This document shows, in pieces, positions 60,179 to 64,000 of a stretch of DNA of 64,000 nt. The stretch covers positions 693,435-757,434 of the forward strand of contig CAUYUJ010015749.1 of the NCBI GenBank assembly GCA_963575745.1, read 5' to 3'. This stretch comes from Prorocentrum cordatum (taxonomy: Eukaryota > Sar > Dinophyceae > Prorocentrales > Prorocentraceae). The first letter of the stretch is position 1. Each line of letters starts with the position of its first letter. A program made the position numbers and the translations under genes. A model generated the notes under the pieces. The model searched no databases. It was not told where the DNA came from and saw nothing but the letters and a program-made list of their open reading frames with translations.

Positions 60179-60474
60179 GTTCATTTCTCGGGTCGTCCAG
60201 GAGGCTTCTTCCTGTCTCTGGCGAAGGAATTCTCCATTCCTCGGCGGGCCGTCGCCGTGCGAGCGCTCTGCCAGTAGTTCACCCTGGTGTGTCCGGTGTT
60301 CACTGCAGTGCTGAATTGGTTCCCCCCTCCCCCGCAACCGGCATGTTTACTTGATGTTGGCCGGCGAGCCAGCCGCCATTTTGTTGGTTGTTCCCCGCGC
60401 TTGCTTCCCCACACGAGTTGCGATTACGGGTGCCTGTGAAAGCTCGCGCGCGCTCGCGGGCAGTTGCGGGTGCC

Positions 60475-60560
60475 CGGTGGAGCGCTTGAGAGCGCATGCG
60501 AGCGCTTGCGAGCGCCTGCGCGCGCTTGCGAGCGCCTGCGCGCTTTTGCGAGTGCGGGGA
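60475..60560. repeat. GCGAGCGCCT ~10-bp tandem repeat
   Basis: Seven to eight units of GCGAGCGC(T/C)T with GCGCGC variants. Confidence 0.8.
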
Positions 60561-60599
60561 GGGCACCCAGGAACGAATGCGAGCGCCTGGAGCGCCAGG

Positions 60600-61180
60600 A
60601 GGCGCCAGGATTAATCGAGGCGGATTCCAAGGAAATTTGCCGTGTATGTTTTGTTGCGAATTGGCACCGAGTGATATGAGTGTTTGTCCCGCCGCCAATT
60701 TGTTTGAAACGTCAGTTGTTGTTGTTGCACATGTTTTTTCCGCCGTTCGTTTCCTTTGGGGATGTGGAATGTGTTACGTATGTTGCGTCTGCTGTGATAG
60801 GTCGACATCGAAGATTTCTGTTTCGTCGATGGTGTCGTGATTACCTCCAGTTCTTCCATTGTGGTGTCGTGACTCCTCCCCCTCACTTGTTGTACGCTGG
60901 GCGATCTTAACACACTGACCTGAAGTGTATCACGTATAAACAAACGAATGCGCGAACGCGGCTTGGACAAAGCGCGAGCAATTTAGGCGAGGCCAGCGTA
61001 GAAGCTTGAGCGGACAGGGCGGAGAGACGAGGAGAAAGACAGGTCCAGAGGCTCGAAGTGTACGCTAGCCACCCTACCCTCGCGATCCCTCCTCCTCGGC
61101 CTCCTCCCCCCTCCCCCCCCCGTTCCTCCTCCTTCCTGGCAGGCGCGCCTCCTGGGGCCGCCGCGGCCCTCCCCCCCGCA
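60600..61180. other. Unassigned DNA leading to a pyrimidine-rich acceptor
   Basis: A lower-GC stretch with T-rich segments (60650-60910), then a C/T-rich stretch ending CCCTCCCCCCCGCAG at 61181. It could hold promoter or 5' leader and intron sequence for the exon at 61185. There is no recognisable leader or TATA-like signal. Confidence 0.35.
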
Positions 61181-61184
61181 GGCC

Positions 61185-61297
61185 ATGGCGGCCGAGCGTT
61201 TCGTGGAGATCCCCGCGCTGCACCAGACGGCGATCTTCCGGCGCGCGGCCGTGGAGGAGGCCGCTCGGGCCGCTCGGGGCCGGAGGGTCTTCCGTCA
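61185..61297 (+). CDS. Probable first coding exon, 5' part, split by a TIR element
   Basis: ATG lies 3 nt after the acceptor CCCCCGCAG|GCC. The frame reads MAAERFVEIPALHQTAIFRR then AAVEEAARAARGRRVFR. A 26-bp direct repeat at the insertion lets the frame continue after the element as H-SLA up to a consensus donor GGC|GTAAGT at 61533. The protein is unknown. Clean acceptor, start codon, frame continuity and donor support it. Confidence 0.5.
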
Positions 61298-61494
61298 TTC
61301 GGGTGCGGCAAAGAGGGGGGTGATGACTAGGGGGGAGGGGGGATATCATGGCGGGGGCCATGATATTTCCCCAGATTTCACGGCGCCTCTTCTTATTTCA
61401 TTACGTCCCTGGCCCCCCCGTTGGGCCGCGCATATGCCGCCAGTCATGATTTGCACCCCCCCCTCTTGGACACCCCCCTCATGGCCGCTCCCGA
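61298..61494. mobile_element. TIR element family J, copy 2, with 26-bp flanking direct repeat
   Basis: TTCGGGTGCGGCAAAGAGGG pairs with CTCATGGCCGCTCCCGA. The interior GGATATCATGGCGGGGGCC and GCCAGTCATGATTTGCACC match 12975-13192. The 26 bp at 61272-61297 and 61495-61520 differ at one position. Such a long direct repeat is unusual for a cut-and-paste element. Confidence 0.8.
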
Positions 61495-61520
61495 GCTCGG
61501 GGCCCGAGGGTCTTCCGTCA

Positions 61521-61532
61521 CAGCTTGGCGGC
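61521..61532 (+). CDS. 3' remainder of the split exon
   Basis: Twelve bases (CAGCTTGGCGGC) continue the 61185 frame when joined directly to 61297, then GTAAGT. With strict GT-AG splicing inside the 26-bp repeats the join gains one base. So either a non-canonical junction is used or the frame was broken by the insertion. Confidence 0.4.
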
Positions 61533-61639
61533 GTAAGTCTTTCCCAGCCGCCCTGTGGTGTTGGGTCTTCGTTCTAGAAAGAGACGGAGCGCCCCTGTCA
61601 CTCGCTCCTTCCACCTCCCCCCCCTCCCTCCTCCCATCC

Positions 61640-61945
61640 CTTGCACCCCTTGCACGCTTCGTGGCCCCACAGGGAGCTCCACCGAAGGCCCCAGTGGCAG
61701 GGTTCGCATGCGGTTCCTCCTCCATGTCTGCACACCCCACCCCTCACACTTTTCGTGTCCCCACAGGGAGCTCCGCTGAAGGCCCAGTGGCAGGGTTCGC
61801 ATGCGGTTCATCCCCCATTTCGGCACACCCCTCCCACGTTTCGTGGCCCCATAGGGAGCTCCACCGAAGGCCCCAGTGGCAGGGTTCGCATGCGGTTCCA
61901 CTTTCAATTTCGGCACGACCCTCACACGTTTCGTGGGACAGAAAG
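61640..61945 (+). repeat. ~90-100-bp tandem repeat, 3 units plus a partial fourth
   Basis: CACAGGGAGCTCCACCGAAG, GGCAGGGTTCGCATGCGGTT and TTTCGTGGCCCCA recur at about 61660, 61760 and 61845, with a last TTTCGTGGGAC at 61938. Confidence 0.9.
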
Positions 61946-62119
61946 CCACCTGCCCAACCCCTTCAGTGCTCCTGCTGCTTCGGGACACGCGGATCCTCGT
62001 TCTGTTGCTGCTCCTCCTCCGTGTCCTTGCTCCCGACCATTGTCTATGTCCTTCCCCGCCTCTCCCTTCCATCTTCCTGCTCCCGTCCTCCTCCGCTCCT
62101 CCCCCTCTCCCCTCCTCGT

Positions 62120-62200
62120 CCGCTCCTCCTCCTCCTCCTCCTCCTCCTCCTCCTCCTCCTCCTCCTCCTCCTCCTCCTCCTCCTCCTCCTCCTCCTCTGG
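62120..62200. repeat. (TCC)n tract
   Basis: Pure TCC triplets followed by GGCGACGGCGACTACGACC and a CCA array. Confidence 0.95.
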
Positions 62201-62214
62201 CGACGGCGACTACG

Positions 62215-62440
62215 ACCACGACCACCACCACCACCACCACCACCACCACCACCACCACCACCACCAGCGGCAACGACGAACAGCGGGCGGCAACGACGAC
62301 GAGCGACGACGACGACGGTGAGCGACGGCGAGCGACGATGACGGCCAGCGACGGCGAGCGGCGAGCGGCGACGAGCGGCGACGAGCGGCGAGCGACGACG
62401 ACCACGCGCGACGACGTGCGACGACGACGCCGGCATCGAG
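62215..62440. repeat. (CCA)n then (CGA/GCGACGA)n array
   Basis: CCA triplets at 62217-62265, then degenerate GAGCGACGACG/GCGAGCGGCG repeats to about 62440. Confidence 0.85.
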
Positions 62441-62595
62441 CGAAGACAGCGAGCGGCGAGCGGCGAGAGCGGCGAGGTGCTCCGGGCCAGCGGCGGGGCC
62501 TACCGCGACGGCCCGCTGGCGCGACCCCGCGGCGAGGGCCCCGGAGGGGGGCGGCTTCCGGCGGCGCGCTCGGAGGAGGATCGGATCGATTCGGC

Positions 62596-62790
62596 GGGAG
62601 GGATCGCATAACAAACGACGGCATAAGCGTAAAGTGTCGAAACTCCGCGCCGATTGTTTGGATCTGCGCTGGCTTCCCCTGGCGGCGCCTCCGGCGCCGC
62701 TACCTGCGCGTCGATCTAAGAGACCTACGCGGGCGTCCAAAATCACATAAAGAAAAAACACATAAAGATAAATGTATAAGCTGCGTGAGC
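62596..62790. mobile_element. Fold-back element family B, copy 10
   Basis: ACGGCATAAGCGTAAAG and AACTCCGCGCCGATTGTTTG on the left. GATCTAAGAGACCTACGCGG and CACATAAAG on the right, duplicated once. The centre is GGCGGCGCCTCCGGCGCCGC. The right terminus CACATAAAGA occurs twice in tandem. Confidence 0.7.
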
Positions 62791-62799
62791 GCGCGACCG

Positions 62800-64000
62800 C
62801 GTGCGATTGCGCGCGGCTGTCATTTCCAGCAGGGGCGTCGTCGTTGTTCGGACACCGCTGCCCTTCGCAGCGAATTCAATTACACCCACGGATCAAGTTT
62901 GGGAGGCACGGCGCGCGTCCAGGAACGGGCCGCAGCCCCGATAAAGCAAATGCCTGACCCCTTGTTGCAGACCGCTCTTCAACCCGCCCACGGCAACTTC
63001 CCAATTCAACAGAGGAGGGGCTTCGGGACATGCAGGAGGAAGAGGGAGGGCCCAGGGAAGGGGCTTGGAGGGAAAGTCCCATTCCGTTAGGCGGATCCCG
63101 CTTGGCCAAAAACAGTGCTGTTTTGGGCGTGGCTACTCTGCCAGACGGCGCGGGCGCGTGGCTGGCGCCCCAGGCGACCCCGAAGTTCTCGTCAGTTTTC
63201 GGGGAAATCCGCTTCCCAAAAGTTGTTGTTGCGTTTCCGCGTGACCCTTTCGCCTTTCCGCAACATAGAGTTTTCAAGTTCTCGCGCGGCATAAACCTCT
63301 CAGGGCGGAAAATCTAGATGACGGGCTCTGATGTGTTAGTTTTTCATTTTTCGTGCGACAGAAGTTTTTGGCTCCCGATTTCGGGGAACAAGTGATTTCA
63401 TTCAAAATGGATGAGTCAATTTTGCCTCTGACCAGTGCTGGCCCATTTCGATCGGTCGCAGGAAGTCGCGTCTTCGGCGGCAGGACTGCCCCACCGGCCC
63501 GTATAGAACAGCGCCGCGCTGAGGAGGGGCTTTCGGTAAGCGGAAGGCAGCTGGACTTCGCATGCGACTCGAGAAGCCGGACGGGAAGGTACCCGTTGCA
63601 GGGTTGCGAGCGCAGGGGCCTCGGAAACGTCATGCCCAAATTATTTTTCCTCGCCAGCATCATTGTTGTTTCCTCTTCCTCGTCCCTTCATTGTTCTCAT
63701 TCGCTGCGCCCCACGTTTCGGATCCGCCATCACTTCCTCCTTCCACTTCCACCTCTCGGCTAACACTTGGCTGTCGCCCGCTCTTAGCCTTGTCGGCTAC
63801 ACTTGTTTCCCCGGGGCTCGGCGCGCACACTTTCCGATGTGTTCTTGCGCCCCGTTCGAGCAATTCCCGCGTGCGGGTTTTCGGGAAGCAGTTGTGCGCT
63901 CGCGCCAAATGACCCGCGACTTGCATTTCTTATGTCTATGCTTGTTCTGCAGAAGTGCACGTGTATGCCTCGGCTTGTTCCTCGAATGAAACGTCGTTAA
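62800..64000. other. Unassigned end region
   Basis: Moderate-GC sequence with two longer plus frames. The one at about 63030-63317 includes FSSVFGEIRFPKVVVAFPRD, and one at 63353-63763 ends in a pyrimidine-rich stretch. Neither is recognisable nor clearly bounded by splice sites. The window ends inside this stretch. Confidence 0.3.

Noticed and set aside
60360-60380. CCGCCATTTTGTTGG as a second spliced-leader relic
   Set aside because: It shares only the GCCATTTTG core with the leader and lacks the CCGTAGCC and GGCTCAAG parts.

Overview
This window looks like dinoflagellate nuclear DNA. The strongest evidence is a near-perfect relic of the 22-nt dinoflagellate spliced leader (20 of 22 positions, 18407-18428) at the 5' end of a LINE retrotransposon. 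Other support: very GC-rich sequence, many short candidate exons split by mobile-element introns, introns with non-GT donors, a VKNTF...RRCHSEP exon motif I remember from predicted dinoflagellate proteins, and roughly thirty (GGA)n/(TCC)n tracts. The GC richness suits Prorocentrum or Polarella-like genomes better than Symbiodiniaceae, but that is inference. There is no bacterial-type gene organisation. Most long open frames are only GC-rich or microsatellite sequence lacking stops and were left out.

Layout. 1-18.4 kb: minisatellites, purine/pyrimidine tracts, and many short terminal-inverted-repeat (TIR) elements, with one convincing exon at 15.3 kb. 18.4-23.7 kb: an apparently full-length but decayed LINE with spliced-leader relic, ORF1/RRM-like region, endonuclease-like region, reverse transcriptase, 3' hairpin and a 13-bp target duplication. 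23.7-27 kb: unique DNA, a possible tRNA-like SINE head, and a copy of a long CTTGGGGCC-type repeat. 27.3-41.7 kb: a series of plus-strand exons whose products look like pieces of one or more helical-repeat proteins of FASTK/RAP/OPR type (organelle RNA-binding; inference). Several introns there are themselves TIR elements. Also here: a 78-bp minisatellite, a GAATGGCGTCAG satellite, and a 100-N assembly gap next to a TG repeat. 42-56 kb: dispersed repeats, hairpins, a tandemly duplicated MITE, a multi-kb tandem duplication at 53-54.8 kb and weak candidate exons. 56.7-59.3 kb: degenerate coding sequence resembling LINE ORF1. 59.5-64 kb: pyrimidine tract, a probable first coding exon at 61.2 kb split by a TIR element, another fold-back element, and a tail I cannot assign.

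The main theme is that at least a dozen non-autonomous TIR/fold-back families populate the window. Several sit at exon junctions where removing them restores an open frame, and one family makes 8-bp target duplications in six of seven insertions. This is the behaviour of introner elements (mobile introns), which are known from dinoflagellates. What may be new is the number of families together, covarying arms in one family, nested insertions, and a LINE copied from a trans-spliced transcript.
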